From: Holothuria scabra
Lineage: Eukaryota > Echinodermata > Holothuroidea > Aspidochirotida > Holothuriidae
Assembly (NCBI GenBank): GCA_037179385.1
Contig: CM074185.1
Coordinates: 10,964,922-11,028,921 of the forward strand
Reading direction: 5' to 3'
DNA: 64,000 bases
Part shown: in pieces, positions 53,001 through 59,439 of the stretch
Position numbering within the stretch: the first letter of the stretch is position 1
Layout: each line of letters opens with the position of its first letter
Program-made: the position numbers and the translations under genes
Notes under the pieces: model-generated
Seen by the model: the letters and a program-made list of their open reading frames with translations, nothing else
Told to the model about the DNA's origin: nothing
Database searches by the model: none

Positions 53001-56000
53001 ACCCCCATAATATGTAAACTGTAAGTACAGGCTTGAGCCCAGACATGGCCTTTGCTAATGCCTAGTTGTGATGTTACTGACAACTTACTATTAATATGAG
53101 TTACCAAGGTGCGGGGTGAGATTTCAGATTTTCAAAAAACCTTTTTTTTTTCTGTAGTCAGAGTGTGACTGCAAAATTTTTGAAGATTTGTTTCCTCTTT
53201 TGATGAGAAATTTGGGCAGTAACTTTTATGTTCTTCAAGTGAAAATATCCCAAAACACCTGGAAATGCCATTTCCTGCTGTCTGAGGTTTTGTGTTTTTT
53301 CACAATTTTCTGCACACTTTCATCTACGCCAATTGAAGGTGGCGCACAGCTCAGGTAACCATTCAGGCAGAATTTTTTTTCCTTAAGAGAATCACATTTA
53401 AATGCTTATCAACTGTCTTCTCTTTCTCTTTCTAATTCAGTTCCCCTTCTTCAAAATGCTAGCTGGATCTGATCTTGGAAGTAGTTTCACTAGATTTGTT
53501 ACCAATAAAACCTTACATCGAGTTACCCACAAAGTTATTTTACACCAGTGTAAAGATAACAGTATACTGTTAAATTACAAAGCTTATACCTCACAAACAC
53601 CTGAGTGGAGGCTAGCAATGCCCCCTTTAAAACTGTTGTGTCCCCCAGTTCCCCCTTAGAATGAAAAGTGACACAACTGGTTCTATCAAATTTTCTCAAG
53701 TTGTCCCACATTGAGCACGCCTCTCTGCAGGCATTCTTTCAACACTCTTGTTCTTCAAATGCAATAAAGGCATCCTGTTAGGGTGCCAGTAGTCCATGTT
53801 CATGCTTGGTCCAAAGGAAAACTTGACATTAACTTAACTATACAGAGTTCTGTGACTTAGTTTTCAGTGAGTTGGAAAAACTCACGTTCCTGCATCAGTC
53901 GGCATCAAATTCACAATTTACTAAACACATGTTGCACTGACTGATTCCAATTTGATAAATGGGGCCACCTGGGCCATACTGGATGGGAGCCGGGAAGGGG
54001 GCTGCCACCCACAAATGAGCATTACCTTGCTGAATCAGGGAGACTTACTGTAAGCTAGCCACACACTATATGACTTTGCATGTTGCAACTCAACTCAATC
54101 GTCAGATCTCCAACAGTCCTGTAGTGTGCTTTTACGACTGCAACTGGCAGTTTTAGGACCAGTTTTAAGTCGCATTGCCTTCATTCGGGAAGAACGAACA
54201 TGTTGGTTCTTCACAACTCTGTATGGTGACAGTGACTGAAAAGTCTGACCAATCAAAATTACTGATTTATATTCACGTGATATAAATACGGTGAAAGTAG
54301 CCTGATGCTTGTCCGGGTGACAAATTTTGACGTAACTTTGTGCAAATATTCAGTTGAAAAGATGGATATATGGACCAAGTGCGGCACGAAGAGATACAGT
54401 ATTAAGACAAACTCGTAGAAATGTGTGAGCAATGACCTGTACTAAATAACTGTGAAAGCAAAAGCTATTCCAAGAAGGATGCTTGGAAAAAAAAACGTTG
54501 AAGAGATTGCCGAGGCAGTCCACATCACTGGTGAACTTGCATAGGCCTATATTACGCTAGCTACACACTGAAAGTATAGTACTGTTGCAAACTGTATGCT
54601 GTTCTGTGTTGTTGTACCGTTATATGTATAGCAGTAGTGTGCACGTGTAATCGGTCAACTGACAATGCGCGATAGTCAGTTGTATAGTGTGCGTGGCCCT
54701 GTCGTGTGACTAAAAATCGTGACGACTATTCAAAATTACAGTAGGTCATGACAGTTTAGTTGAGTTGCGATGTGCAAAGTGGTATAGTGTGCGCCACGCT
54801 TTAGGTGCCTCAGCTGGGCAGAGATTGGGCATAGTCTGGAGTTGGGCAAAAAGGCACCACCCCTCAGAGAAAGAGTCCCACACAGCCATGTGGGCCATAC
54901 ATGAAAAAAATACTTGGATAAGGTTAAGCTACAATTAATTCTATGTTTGGCATAGGGTCATGGCCGTATGAGACTGACTGTTTTCTCAGTGTGTGATGTG
55001 TGCCCGATTCCAGATCCTAAATCACAGTATAGGATAACCTCTGCCCGACTGCCCGAGTCAGCAGGGTTAAGGCCAATTGGGGGGCTGCAACCCCCAGGCC
55101 CCAGTCCCATACAGTCATGCATACTATAAAATAAAATATGTACAAATCAATGATGGTGCACTGTTGGTGTTACATTTCATTTTTACAGCACTAGATAATA
55201 CGCTAGGAAAAAAAGTGTTCCAAATTTGAGTTTATTTTCCTACAGTGCGATATGTTCATTCAGTCTGGGTCTCAGTCTCGGTCTCCGACCTTGTCGGTCT
55301 AGGTCTCGGTTTCAGTCTGGAATTCTGCCCTTGGTCTCGACACCTTCTGGTCTCAGTCTTTGTCTCGATATTGGATGTGCTGGTCTTGACTACAACACTG
55401 CTTTTTAATGCTAAAACAAAGACTAACAAAGAAACAAACCAGTCCTTGCAAGAAATCTACACTACTAAACAATGACAGAAAGCACCTGCACCCCATTTAC
55501 CCCCCCCCTCCCCTCCACTTATCCCTTTACGGTCTTACCCCACAGAATTGACATCAGCACGATTTGTTAATCTGACAATCATGATGTAAAGTTTTAGAAA
55601 CAGACTAGTACAGCATAAGAACTTAAGAAGTAAGGACTCATACCAAAAATTGTCTGATGAGGTGGCTGTCAAGTGTGCAGGCCCATCGAGTGCACACCTG
55701 TATTACATTATTTGAAAAAATCTTGAAATGACAGAGTTCTTAGGTGCCCATTCAACGGTACACCGAGTACACTGTAGTTACACTAGGCCTAATGTTAGGT
55801 TCTTCCTATGACAGATTGAATGCCACCTTTTTGGGTAACAGAGTATGAGAGGGAATTCCGCAGCTTGATTAGGCCGTTACGGTGCTGGGAGAGGACGATG
55901 TTATGAAGAGATTTGAAAAGACTTGGAGGAGGAATGTAAGGGATGTATTGGTAGGCCTAGACTTGTAGCTGCTTCATCCAGAAGTCCACTTTGGAAGACC

Positions 56001-57090
56001 GCCCTCTCTTTACCGGCGAAATTTCTTGGAAAAGAGATGGGCCAAATTTTAGCGATTCCCTTTGTTTCACCCATGACTAAGTCTGAATCACCATGAGCCT
56101 TAGACTTCACGTGCTAGGAAGAACAAAGGATTCAATATGCACTAGCTCCTCGACTTCTCAACGACTAGGCAAGAGTCTCCGTCCTATTTGAGATTTACTA
56201 TATTACTGTATTATTGACGACAATAATTTTTCGACTTTTTCCCGAAGTTACAACATTCATATCGTTGTTCATAATTTATATTTAGCATCACCGAGCGAAT
56301 ACCCGTTCAACTACTTCAAGGAGAAGTCGCTTTTATCGCCACCTTATCAAAGCCACATGGTTCGCGACAGGAGAGAAAGAGTTGAAAGTGTCATATTAAT
56401 TTATTTCATTAGATTAGGCCTACTTCGCATTTTACATTATATTTGGATATCGACAGGGACTGGATACTTGACCATGGATTTAGCCAGAGTGATTATTTAC
56501 ACGGACTTCGGATTTGTTTTTGGGTGAGTACATTTCCAATTTCTTACATCGATCTGTCTACAGCCGATCCCCACTCATTCCCTAAAGACTTGAGGGCATG
56601 TGAGGCATAGTCAACATGTTGTGATACAGTAATGTATTGGGGAGATGTGTCAAAAGAGTTTTGAAAGGCGATTGGATCCGGTAAAATGACTATATGAGAA
56701 TGTTACATGAATGAGAAGCAATACAGACGTATATGGAATTTAATTTGGGAACAAATCATCGTTGTCCATCATTTGTTACTAAGTACGAGTAACGCCATTG
56801 TGCTGTGAGTGTGAGGTTAGGTTAGGGCTGTAACTCCGTGCCTTACATTATTTATAGTTACAAGCACACACATAGTAAGCTGCAGTCAACTCAAAACAAC
56901 TTACCCTCCTCAAGCCTGTCGTACGACGCCTTTCTTTGCTATTGTTATACTCAGAATCGCCCTCGAAAGTAACCGATATGAAATCCCTCTTTTCCTTAGT
57001 ATCATACATTTTAGTACAGGGATGAGACTGTCCAAAGAGTAAAATCTGCGTCCCCTCGGGAAGCTCTGTGTTGGCCTCTGGGCTTTGCAT
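19719..57090 (-). CDS. MAN1B1: MAN1B1, ER/Golgi alpha-1,2-mannosidase I (complete, 10 coding exons)
   Basis: GH47 alpha-1,2-mannosidase, which trims Man9GlcNAc2 to Man8 isomer B and helps mark misfolded glycoproteins for ERAD. In transcript order the exons are 57090-56905, 41293-41075, 39826-39497, 38330-38264, 36673-36488, 34435-34287, 31060-30687, 22714-22594, 21801-21607 and 20069-19719. All borders are GT/AG and in phase, giving 2178 bp and 725 residues (human 699). The layout is a cytosolic tail (1-73), a signal anchor (about 74-89), an acidic/coiled stem (90-267) and a catalytic domain from about 270. Expected residues are present: E354 and R358 in FETTIR, D485 in [11 protein letters not shown]620 in LLRPE, Thr709 (Ca2+) in [10 protein letters not shown], and the Cys549/Cys578 pair with the human 29-residue spacing. 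The start ATG has an in-frame TAG three codons upstream. The assignment over the Golgi MAN1A/C paralogues rests on the RDFISVT tail and the LSRLQ signal-anchor motif. Confidence 0.95.
20618..21426 (+). mobile_element. TTAA MITE family B, split by a family C element
   Basis: The left part (20618-20763, GGTCCTGTTTTATG core) and the right part (21325-21426, AAGTCCTAAAATATTATG to GACTGCTCTTGCCCTTTTA) belong to one family B copy. They are interrupted by a long-TIR element at 20764-21324. This lies in MAN1B1 intron 9. Confidence 0.6.
20764..21324. mobile_element. MITE family C with ~130-bp terminal inverted repeats
   Basis: The left arm AAGGATACCTCAAGTCAAAA and the right arm TTTTTTGACTTGAGGTACAC are near-perfect complements, continuing inward for about 130 bp (CCTGAGTTGAGATATAAAAT against ATTTTATATCTCAGCTCAGG). 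TTAA is at the left edge and TTCA at the right. About 560 bp, no coding frame. Confidence 0.7.
21607..21801 (-). CDS. MAN1B1: MAN1B1 coding exon 9 (disulfide exon)
   Basis: Residues 545-609, [20 protein letters not shown] through HTCYQMYAQ and APEIVYFN. Cys549 and Cys578 are 29 residues apart, exactly as human Cys527 and Cys556. Acceptor ACAACCAG, donor AAG|GTGAGT, 65 full codons. Confidence 0.95.
22594..22714 (-). CDS. MAN1B1: MAN1B1 coding exon 8
   Basis: Residues 504 (third base) to 544: [20 protein letters not shown], then [10 protein letters not shown]. Human has [20 protein letters not shown] with SEPSKLTFVGEL. Acceptor CTTTAG, donor ATG|GTAAGT. Confidence 0.93.
23320..24000 (+). repeat. 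possible ancient ~185-bp periodic repeat
   Basis: TTTGGTGTT occurs near 23328, 23516, 23692 and 23880, each followed within about 25 bp by GTTACA(G/C). Spacing is about 188, 176 and 188 bp. Similarity outside the core is weak. Confidence 0.3.
24983..25025 (+). repeat. 18-bp tandem repeat, 2.4 copies
   Basis: AATAGTGGCAGAG(T/C)CATC is repeated and followed by AATAGTC. MAN1B1 intron 7. Confidence 0.75.
27044..27142 (+). mobile_element. SINE tail copy
   Basis: GAGCCAGTGAGCCACAACTG, CGACTTGAACCAATAGGTTG and CCATAAAACTCTATCTTAC match the family tail. Confidence 0.6.
28318..28560 (+). mobile_element. full-length SINE copy (second head type)
   Basis: Head GGTTTGGTCTAACGACAGAG and GTTCGCTTCCCAGGTCGAGT (B-box-like), then ATACCAAAGACTCTGAAAAA and the common tail ending ACTGGGCCATAAAACTCC. 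Confidence 0.75.
28562..28801 (+). mobile_element. TTAA MITE family B copy in MAN1B1 intron 7
   Basis: TTAA at both ends (28562 and 28798). Contains GTTCTAAAATATCATGCAAG and the closing GGACCACTGCTCATGCC, matching the other family B copies. It sits directly after a SINE. Confidence 0.6.
29262..29495 (+). mobile_element. full-length SINE copy
   Basis: Head TGTGGCTGGAGCAACTGACT and GTTTGAGTCCTGGCCAGG, then CATACAGAATACTCTAAAAA and tail CACAAGCCAGTGGGCCAAAA..GAGCCATAAAACACC. Confidence 0.7.
30687..31060 (-). CDS. MAN1B1: MAN1B1 coding exon 7
   Basis: Residues 380-504. Includes [43 protein letters not shown] and [16 protein letters not shown]. Asp485 corresponds to human Asp463. Acceptor CCTCCACAG, donor GATGT|GTAAGT. 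It ends with two bases of a Val codon that the next exon completes. Confidence 0.95.
31098..31404. mobile_element. TTAA MITE family A, complete copy
   Basis: TTAA at 31098 and TCAA at 31401. Ends AGGCCCAATTCTCCTACCCC and GGGGTCAGAGGATTGACCCT are inverted. It lies 38 bp upstream of the exon 7 acceptor side of MAN1B1 (intron 6), and the next element starts at its right TCAA. Confidence 0.75.
31401..31755. mobile_element. TTAA MITE family E, complete copy abutting family A
   Basis: It starts AGGGGCAATCACAGTTT at the shared TCAA (31401-31404) and ends ATCTGATTGCCACT before TTAA 31752-31755. The internal block GGTAAAAAAAGTCCACACAG and the GAGACCATGATCATGGATCA region recur at 47966 and 48600. Confidence 0.65.
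31995..32279. mobile_element. TTAA MITE family A copy
   Basis: TCAA at 31995 and TTAA at 32276. Shares CAGTTCCAATTCTCCTAACC, CTCATCCTCATCTAGACC and GACCCCAATGTGTAATCAAA with the other copies. Confidence 0.7.
33393..33650. mobile_element. MITE family C, truncated copy
   Basis: It starts at TTAA with ATGTACCTCAGGTCAGAAAA, repeats the family arm including TGGTCCAACTCCAAG and CATTCCTGAGC, then loses similarity. MAN1B1 intron 6. Confidence 0.6.
33803..34083. mobile_element. TTAA MITE family A copy next to the duplicated exon
   Basis: TTAA at 33803 and 34080, with the usual family body (TTCCAATTCTCCTAATCTAT; TCATCTTCATCCAGACACAA). Its right end is a few bases from the flank of the partial MAN1B1 exon 6 copy. 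Confidence 0.65.
34117..34212 (-). pseudogene. partial tandem copy of MAN1B1 coding exon 6
   Basis: This stretch repeats the 3' part of exon 6 and its donor (GCT|GTAAGTA) at an offset of exactly 170 bp. I count about 16 differences in the 90 shared bases. It reads [20 protein letters not shown] in frame. The residue matching catalytic-site Arg358 is Cys, and other core positions are changed (Leu to Pro, Phe to Ser), while Glu is kept. Homology stops before the original acceptor. A cryptic AATTTTAG at 34218-34213 would give a 96-bp, 32-codon, phase 0/0 cassette. It is most likely a decaying duplicate, but it could be spliced in without breaking frame. Confidence 0.75.
34287..34435 (-). CDS. 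MAN1B1: MAN1B1 coding exon 6 (catalytic acid exon)
   Basis: Residues 331-379, containing [16 protein letters not shown] (human VNLFESTIRILGGLLS). Glu354 corresponds to human catalytic Glu330 and Arg358 to human Arg334. Acceptor TTTTTAG, donor GCT|GTAAGT, phase 0 exit. A degenerate partial copy lies 170 bp downstream in the transcript direction. Confidence 0.95.
34765..35045. repeat. repeat family G (CCTTCCTGGGAAAT-type motifs)
   Basis: GCAGGGCTGGAAGC, TTTCCCAGGGAGGGAGTACA and TTCCCAGGCAGGTAGTAATA, then TTTTGACAAAATTTCC. Related text in other orientations at about 27680-28010 and 50790-50970 (TTTCCCATGAAGGAAATT). Borders not resolved. Confidence 0.4.
36488..36673 (-). CDS. MAN1B1: MAN1B1 coding exon 5 (start of GH47 domain)
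   Basis: Residues 268-330. It encodes [31 protein letters not shown] and [17 protein letters not shown], matching the opening of the human catalytic barrel ([30 protein letters not shown]). Acceptor CTTTTGCAG, donor AAAG|GTGAGT. Confidence 0.95.
38264..38330 (-). CDS. MAN1B1: MAN1B1 coding exon 4 (short stem exon)
   Basis: A 67-bp exon for residues 246-267 plus one base. It encodes [20 protein letters not shown], then MY. The acceptor is AACTTTAG and the donor TATG|GTGAGT. Its single trailing G pairs with GC at the next exon start to make Gly268, which restores the catalytic frame. That makes this short exon credible. Confidence 0.82.
38428..38712. mobile_element. TTAA MITE family A copy in MAN1B1 intron 3
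   Basis: TTAA at 38428 then AGGCCTAGGC. Body AAATTCTCCTTATCTACTTA, GACCCCCAATGTTGAAATAA and GAGCCAATTAAGAATTTATG. The right end is degraded and runs into a CAGGGCTGG element. Confidence 0.65.
38706..39470. mobile_element. older CAGGGCT..AGCCCTG inverted-end element (family F), interrupted
   Basis: Left end CAGGGCTGGAAATAATG, right end TGCTAATTTTGAGCCCTGG. Internal TTGTCCCATGGACAACCAGG and CCACTTGCCAGGGGCAAGTA recur at about 43245-43345, 42600-42690 and 35940-35985. Inverted CAGGGCT ends suggest a hAT-like family. Confidence 0.5.
38829..39243. mobile_element. 359-bp insert flanked by perfect 28-bp direct repeat
   Basis: The 28 bases at 38829-38856 (starting ATTCACAGTCTAG, ending ATAGCATATTA) recur exactly at 39216-39243. 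The 359 bp between them (38857-39215) are more GC-rich than their surroundings, with no inverted ends and no obvious poly(A). A long exact duplication fits recent retroposition or a microhomology-free duplication. The insert splits an older element whose ends are CAGGGCTGG (38706) and GAGCCCTGG (39461). Confidence 0.7.
39497..39826 (-). CDS. MAN1B1: MAN1B1 coding exon 3 (lumenal stem)
   Basis: Residues 136-245, exactly 110 codons, phase 0 at both ends. It is low complexity: a basic/Gly/Pro start (KKGPPGGG), a Gln/Glu-rich stretch likely to be coiled coil ([20 protein letters not shown]) and an acidic end. Stem regions of this family are poorly conserved, so it is supported by frame and splice sites rather than similarity. 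Acceptor TTTTACACAG, donor GAG|GTAAGT. Confidence 0.85.
40625..40850 (+). mobile_element. SINE copy
   Basis: ACTTGCAGTCTGGAGATAAA, GGTTCAACTCCTGGCTGGGT, then AACAAGCCAGTGACTGAACC and GGCTGTAAAACTTCATC. The 5' end is truncated relative to 18745. Confidence 0.7.
41075..41293 (-). CDS. MAN1B1: MAN1B1 coding exon 2 (signal anchor)
   Basis: Residues 63-135 start [11 protein letters not shown], followed by the hydrophobic helix [16 protein letters not shown]. Human has CWRKWKQLSRLQ at the same junction. The acceptor is CATCAG and the donor ATG|GTGAGT. This is a type II membrane anchor, with the rest of the protein lumenal. An acidic stem ([14 protein letters not shown]) follows. Confidence 0.92.
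41558..41805 (+). mobile_element. full-length SINE copy (second head type)
   Basis: TGTGTTTGGTCTAACAGTAA, GGGTTCTATTCCCAGGTCGA and ATACCAAAGACTCTAAAAAT, then CGCCAGTGAGCCACTGCTAG and GGGCCGTAAAACTCC. Confidence 0.7.
42419..42560. mobile_element. ~140-bp inverted-repeat MITE
   Basis: GATAGATGCGCACTGTTTTAAC at 42419 onward is complementary to GTTAAACAGTGCGCATC near 42540-42556. No coding frame. MAN1B1 intron 1. Confidence 0.6.
45239..45370 (+). repeat. ~48-bp tandem repeat, about 2.7 copies
   Basis: The motif CACCACTGCACACAAAAAAGATA with (C/A)TTG(G/A)TCAG recurs three times. It produces open frames of repeating CSGVQ(F/L) type that are not real genes. Confidence 0.75.
45525..45563 (-). other. 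possible alternative first coding exon of MAN1B1
   Basis: Inside intron 1 an ATG opens [13 protein letters not shown] and runs to AAG|GTATGT in phase 0, the phase needed to join coding exon 2. An in-frame TGA lies upstream with no intervening ATG and no nearby acceptor AG, so it would have to be a first exon, replacing the RDFISVT tail. The reading frame is short and the match may be chance. Confidence 0.2.
46513..46576 (+). repeat. exact tandem duplication of ~30 bp
   Basis: GTGCAGGGAATGATTTAGTG, then TTCAAAATG occurs twice back to back. Confidence 0.8.
47966..48361. mobile_element. TTAA MITE family E copy
   Basis: TTAA at 47966 (then AATGGCAATCACAGTTTGCC) and at 48358 (after AAATTTGCCCCT). 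Shares GGTAAAAAATCCCACACAGA and CAGACCATGATGACAGATCA with 31401-31755. A further partial copy lies at about 48595-48800. Confidence 0.6.
49709..50013. mobile_element. TTAA MITE family A, best-preserved copy
   Basis: TTAA at 49709 and 50010. Ends AGGGCCAAACCTCTCACCCC and GGGGTGAGAGAACAGGGCCT form a clear terminal inverted repeat. About 300 bp, opposite orientation to most copies, in MAN1B1 intron 1. Confidence 0.8.
51505..51610 (+). repeat. short tandem array, ~30-bp unit
   Basis: TTCTTGGTTTTCCAGGTTTAG, TCTTGGTTTTCCAGGTCTAA and neighbouring GGTTTAGG variants. Intron 1. Confidence 0.55.
51767..51948. mobile_element. ~180-bp inverted-repeat MITE (family H)
   Basis: The left arm GCTTTTACACTAGATCTGTA with GCGGGGTCTGATCC is complementary to the right arm GGATCAGACCCCATGCAAGC with TTGTAGTGTAAA. 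Arms about 48 bp. Confidence 0.7.
52269..55400. mobile_element. 3.13-kb hAT-like DNA transposon with exact 8-bp TSD
   Basis: CTTTTTAA occurs at 52261-52268 and again at 55401-55408, directly outside inverted ends TAGTGTTGTAGT and CAGTGTTGTAGT (reverse complement of 55389-55400). An 8-bp duplication and (T/C)AGTG ends fit the hAT superfamily. Both ends carry a degenerate GGTCTC-rich subterminal array (52281-52395 and 55259-55390), where hAT transposases usually bind repeats. I see no transposase-length reading frame, so the copy is non-autonomous. It carries a nested 753-bp inverted-repeat element. Confidence 0.8.
54051..54803. mobile_element. 753-bp inverted-repeat element nested in the hAT-like element
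   Basis: The ends are about 45-bp imperfect inverted repeats: TAAGCTAGCCACACACTATA at the left, and the right end complementary (TATAGTGTGCGCCACGCTTTA region). It contains no convincing coding frame. It lies wholly inside 52269-55400, so it arrived later or was carried as cargo. Confidence 0.65.
56474..56523 (+). other. possible first coding exon of an unidentified + strand gene
   Basis: ACCATGG is an ideal initiation context. It opens [16 protein letters not shown] and meets a consensus donor (TTTGG|GTGAGT). It lies 380 bp inside MAN1B1 intron 1 on the opposite strand, so such a gene would overlap MAN1B1 exon 1 antisense. No following exon was found, so this is suggestive only. Confidence 0.2.
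56905..57090 (-). CDS. MAN1B1: MAN1B1 coding exon 1 (cytosolic tail)
   Basis: This exon encodes residues 1-62 and ends AGG AGG|GTAAGT in phase 0. It contains [11 protein letters not shown], then YNNSKERRR, matching human RDFISVT..YDNSKSWRRR. That conserved tail separates MAN1B1 from other GH47 paralogues. The ATG at 57090-57088 is the first after an in-frame TAG. Confidence 0.92.
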
Positions 57091-57535
57091 ATGGTACTAT
57101 ACTATATGCATTCAATGTATACTAGTCATGCTTGCTGCAGTTAGCTGCAGTGTACTTTTACAGTTTTATTATGTGATGTGGATCTATTTTGATCACACTG
57201 TATAGCCTGCTACAGCAGCCGCGTATAATCTTTTCCAGTCTACTTTCCTGTGTTACGCTCACTGTAGAACAAGATATTTGTGCGTGCCACGGACGTTACA
57301 CTGTGGGTGGCATTGAAGTGAAATGTATGACAATAAGCATACAACTTTGGCGTTGTTGTTATTAAATTAAATAACGTAACTTAACAGGTTAAAGGGCAAA
57401 GGAGTGCTGTAAAGGCCCGATAAGATGCCCTGTAATCCACCCCCCCCCCCAAAAAAAAAAACAAACCACAAACACCTAATGAGCCCAGAAGGATTAGATT
57501 CTACCACAGTTGTGAAAAACTTGTCTATATTTACC

Positions 57536-57838
57536 TTAAAGGCATATTTTCATCATCCCAAACAGTTCCAATTCTCCCAACCTACTTACTTCTAGCCCCT
57601 CCCACATCTATCTAAAAGTCATCTTTATCCTGACACAATCCTTGTTTATTGCTTCATGGCTTTTCCCAGTGGCCATACAAGTCCATAATGTGTAATCAAG
57701 ACACTCTCAGTGCCCATGCTGTGTAATTTAGCTATGATGCATTGTTTGAATGATGCCAATCAAAGAGCTGTACCAATTGAGAGTTTTGATATATGTATAC
57801 TGAAACTGTAGTTTGTGGTGACGAATGACTGCCTTTAA
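57536..57838. mobile_element. TTAA MITE family A inserted at a LINE remnant
   Basis: TTAA at 57536 and 57835. Body CAGTTCCAATTCTCCCAACC and GTGTAATCAAGACACTCTCA. Its right end truncates the LINE frame at 57839. Confidence 0.75.
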
Positions 57839-58065
57839 AACGGTGCACTGATATGGAGTTAACAACCCACTCAGGCAGGCTATTCCACTCACTAACAACC
57901 CTATGTGAGAAACTGAACTTCCTAATGTCAAGTCTAGCAAAAGACTTTTCAAGCTTTTTACAATGGCCTCTAACCCGAGGATTACTTTGGACCTTTAAAT
58001 AACTGCAAGCTAGCAAAGGGTTCCCTTCAGATAGAAATTTGTATACCTGGAGCATGTCCCCCTAA
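57839..58065 (-). pseudogene. non-LTR retrotransposon (LINE) RT C-terminal remnant
   Basis: The minus frame reads RGDMLQVYKFLSEG at its start and FSFSHRVVSEWNSLPEWVVN near its end. The R..FFS.RVV..WN.LP..VV signature with GDL/M..YK is typical of the region after the reverse transcriptase in CR1/RTE-like LINE ORF2. It is cut at 57838 by the end of a TTAA MITE, whose sequence continues the frame with unrelated residues. Confidence 0.7.
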
Positions 58066-58104
58066 TTTAATATAATTAATTAAGAATAGTATCCGGGCAA
58101 TTGT

Positions 58105-58300
58105 GATGGTCTGATTTTAGTCGGCCATTACTGGGGTCCATCACTTCCCTACCTGTTCCAGTGTAGACTGAAGTGTATCTTGATTTTCTCAACTCTACTT
58201 AATATGAGGATTTGAAATTCACGTAGACAATAAAAGGCTGACGGACCCCACTAATGGCTGCCTATAGTCACTAAAAACAAACGCTAATCGAATTCGTCTA
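58105..58300. mobile_element. short inverted-repeat element family I, copy 1
   Basis: ATGGTCTGATTTTAGTCGGC, then CATTACTGGGGTCCATC, whose complement recurs as GACGGACCCCACTAATGGC. Closely matches 60469-60705. Confidence 0.6.
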
Positions 58301-58898
58301 TAGCTTATTTTGAATCAATACATTAGAGCATGGGGCTACTTCGGGAACTACTTCGGAGTAGCTCCATGATTAGAGCTTCGTTATAAAACTAGTAAAATTT
58401 CTTAGTAAAGGGAAACAAAACTTTGCTCTGGCATTCCTTGAATCCATTAGAACTTTAAGTTTTCAGCTTCAAGTTCACTTTTGTAGAAAATGTGTCAATT
58501 TCAATTCCTAATTTCTTCGAGAATCGAACGTTGAAAATAAATGATTGAATTTCACAGATTGCTTTAGGAAGTTCCTATTTCTAACAAACATCATAAGATG
58601 GTTTTGGACTATTCTTTTCATGTTGCTGGAGCAACTCTCTTATTCACTTGAACTTTGACAGGGTCACCCGGGAATAAGAAACTAATGAAACTGCCCCAGT
58701 GGGCCCACATTTAAGCGTTCCGAGCGATGAATTGTCACTTCACAAGAACAATAGCTGAGTGGGCAAACTGCTATAGGAGAGAGTGGTCAGTTAAAGGGTG
58801 GAACTAAGTTGGGGAGGGTGGGCCAAACCTCGCATTTCTCCCTCCCGATCGAGAGACTTTATTGGGATTTTTCAATTTACGCGGCAATACATTTTCCC

Positions 58899-59232
58899 CA
58901 CGGACTTCCTATACATATAGACAGAGCATACTGAACAGTACATTGTCACTACCGTACTACGTGGGGAAAAAGCGCACCAAGATGGCTGTCTGTTATGATT
59001 TTGTGTAATATTTTGGACTTGATCGAGTCAATTTCCACATTTTGCAAGAAAGTTGAAATATTTTTGAAATTTGGCAAGGTAAGGTCAAAACCACTTCAGG
59101 TATTGCAAAAATATGATATTCTTTCCCATTCAAGGCGGCCATCTTGGTGCACCTTTTTTGTCTCAGTCGGTGGCGAAAATCTACGGATCAGACGTGCATG
59201 TTAAATGCTCTGTCCATGTATATAAGTCCATG
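58899..59232. mobile_element. inverted-repeat element family D, second copy
   Basis: Ends CACGGACTTCCTATACATAT and CTGTCCATGTATATAAGTCC. GCGCACCAAGATGGC and GGCCATCTTGGTGCACC recur inside, and the body is the reverse complement of the 18067 copy. Confidence 0.65.
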
Positions 59233-59322
59233 ATTTTCCCTCACTTTACCCTCTTATAACCATCATTGCCACGTGTTAGACTGCAAAGGGAGCGCTGATG
59301 TATACATTCTAACATGTTTGAG

Positions 59323-59439
59323 GCTTATCAAGGAACAAATTTAGCGATACCCTGCAGTTTTCCGCTATCTGTGGATGTGGCCGCAACAGAGTGGTATCAC
59401 CAGAGGGTGACAGGAGGGACCTTCAGGCTTCAGAGTCAA
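59323..59439 (+). pseudogene. possible Ig V-like exon fragment
   Basis: After an AG at 59321-59322 the frame reads AYQGTNLAIPCSFPLSVDVA, then ATEWYHQRV. G..L.I.C followed by WY.QR with a 13-residue Cys-to-Trp distance is the B-C strand pattern of immunoglobulin V domains. The frame then reaches a weak GTAACC and a poly(C) tract, with no F strand (YxC) following. It could be an exon split within the V domain, a relic, or a chance match. Confidence 0.3.

Larger units (their letters stand above)
41294..56904 (-). other. MAN1B1 intron 1
   Basis: 15.6 kb between tail and signal-anchor exons. Contains a SINE, TTAA MITE families A and E, family H, the hAT-like element, tandem repeats and a marked excess of ACTGTA/TACAGT words. 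Otherwise non-coding. Confidence 0.75.

Noticed and set aside
55901..56110. 69-codon minus frame ([18 protein letters not shown])
   Set aside because: It has a fairly gene-like composition, but no donor in phase with MAN1B1 exon 2 and no similarity I recognise. Not enough to call.
57732..58055. 107-codon minus frame taken as one protein
   Set aside because: Only the part above 57838 is LINE-like. The rest is translated MITE sequence.
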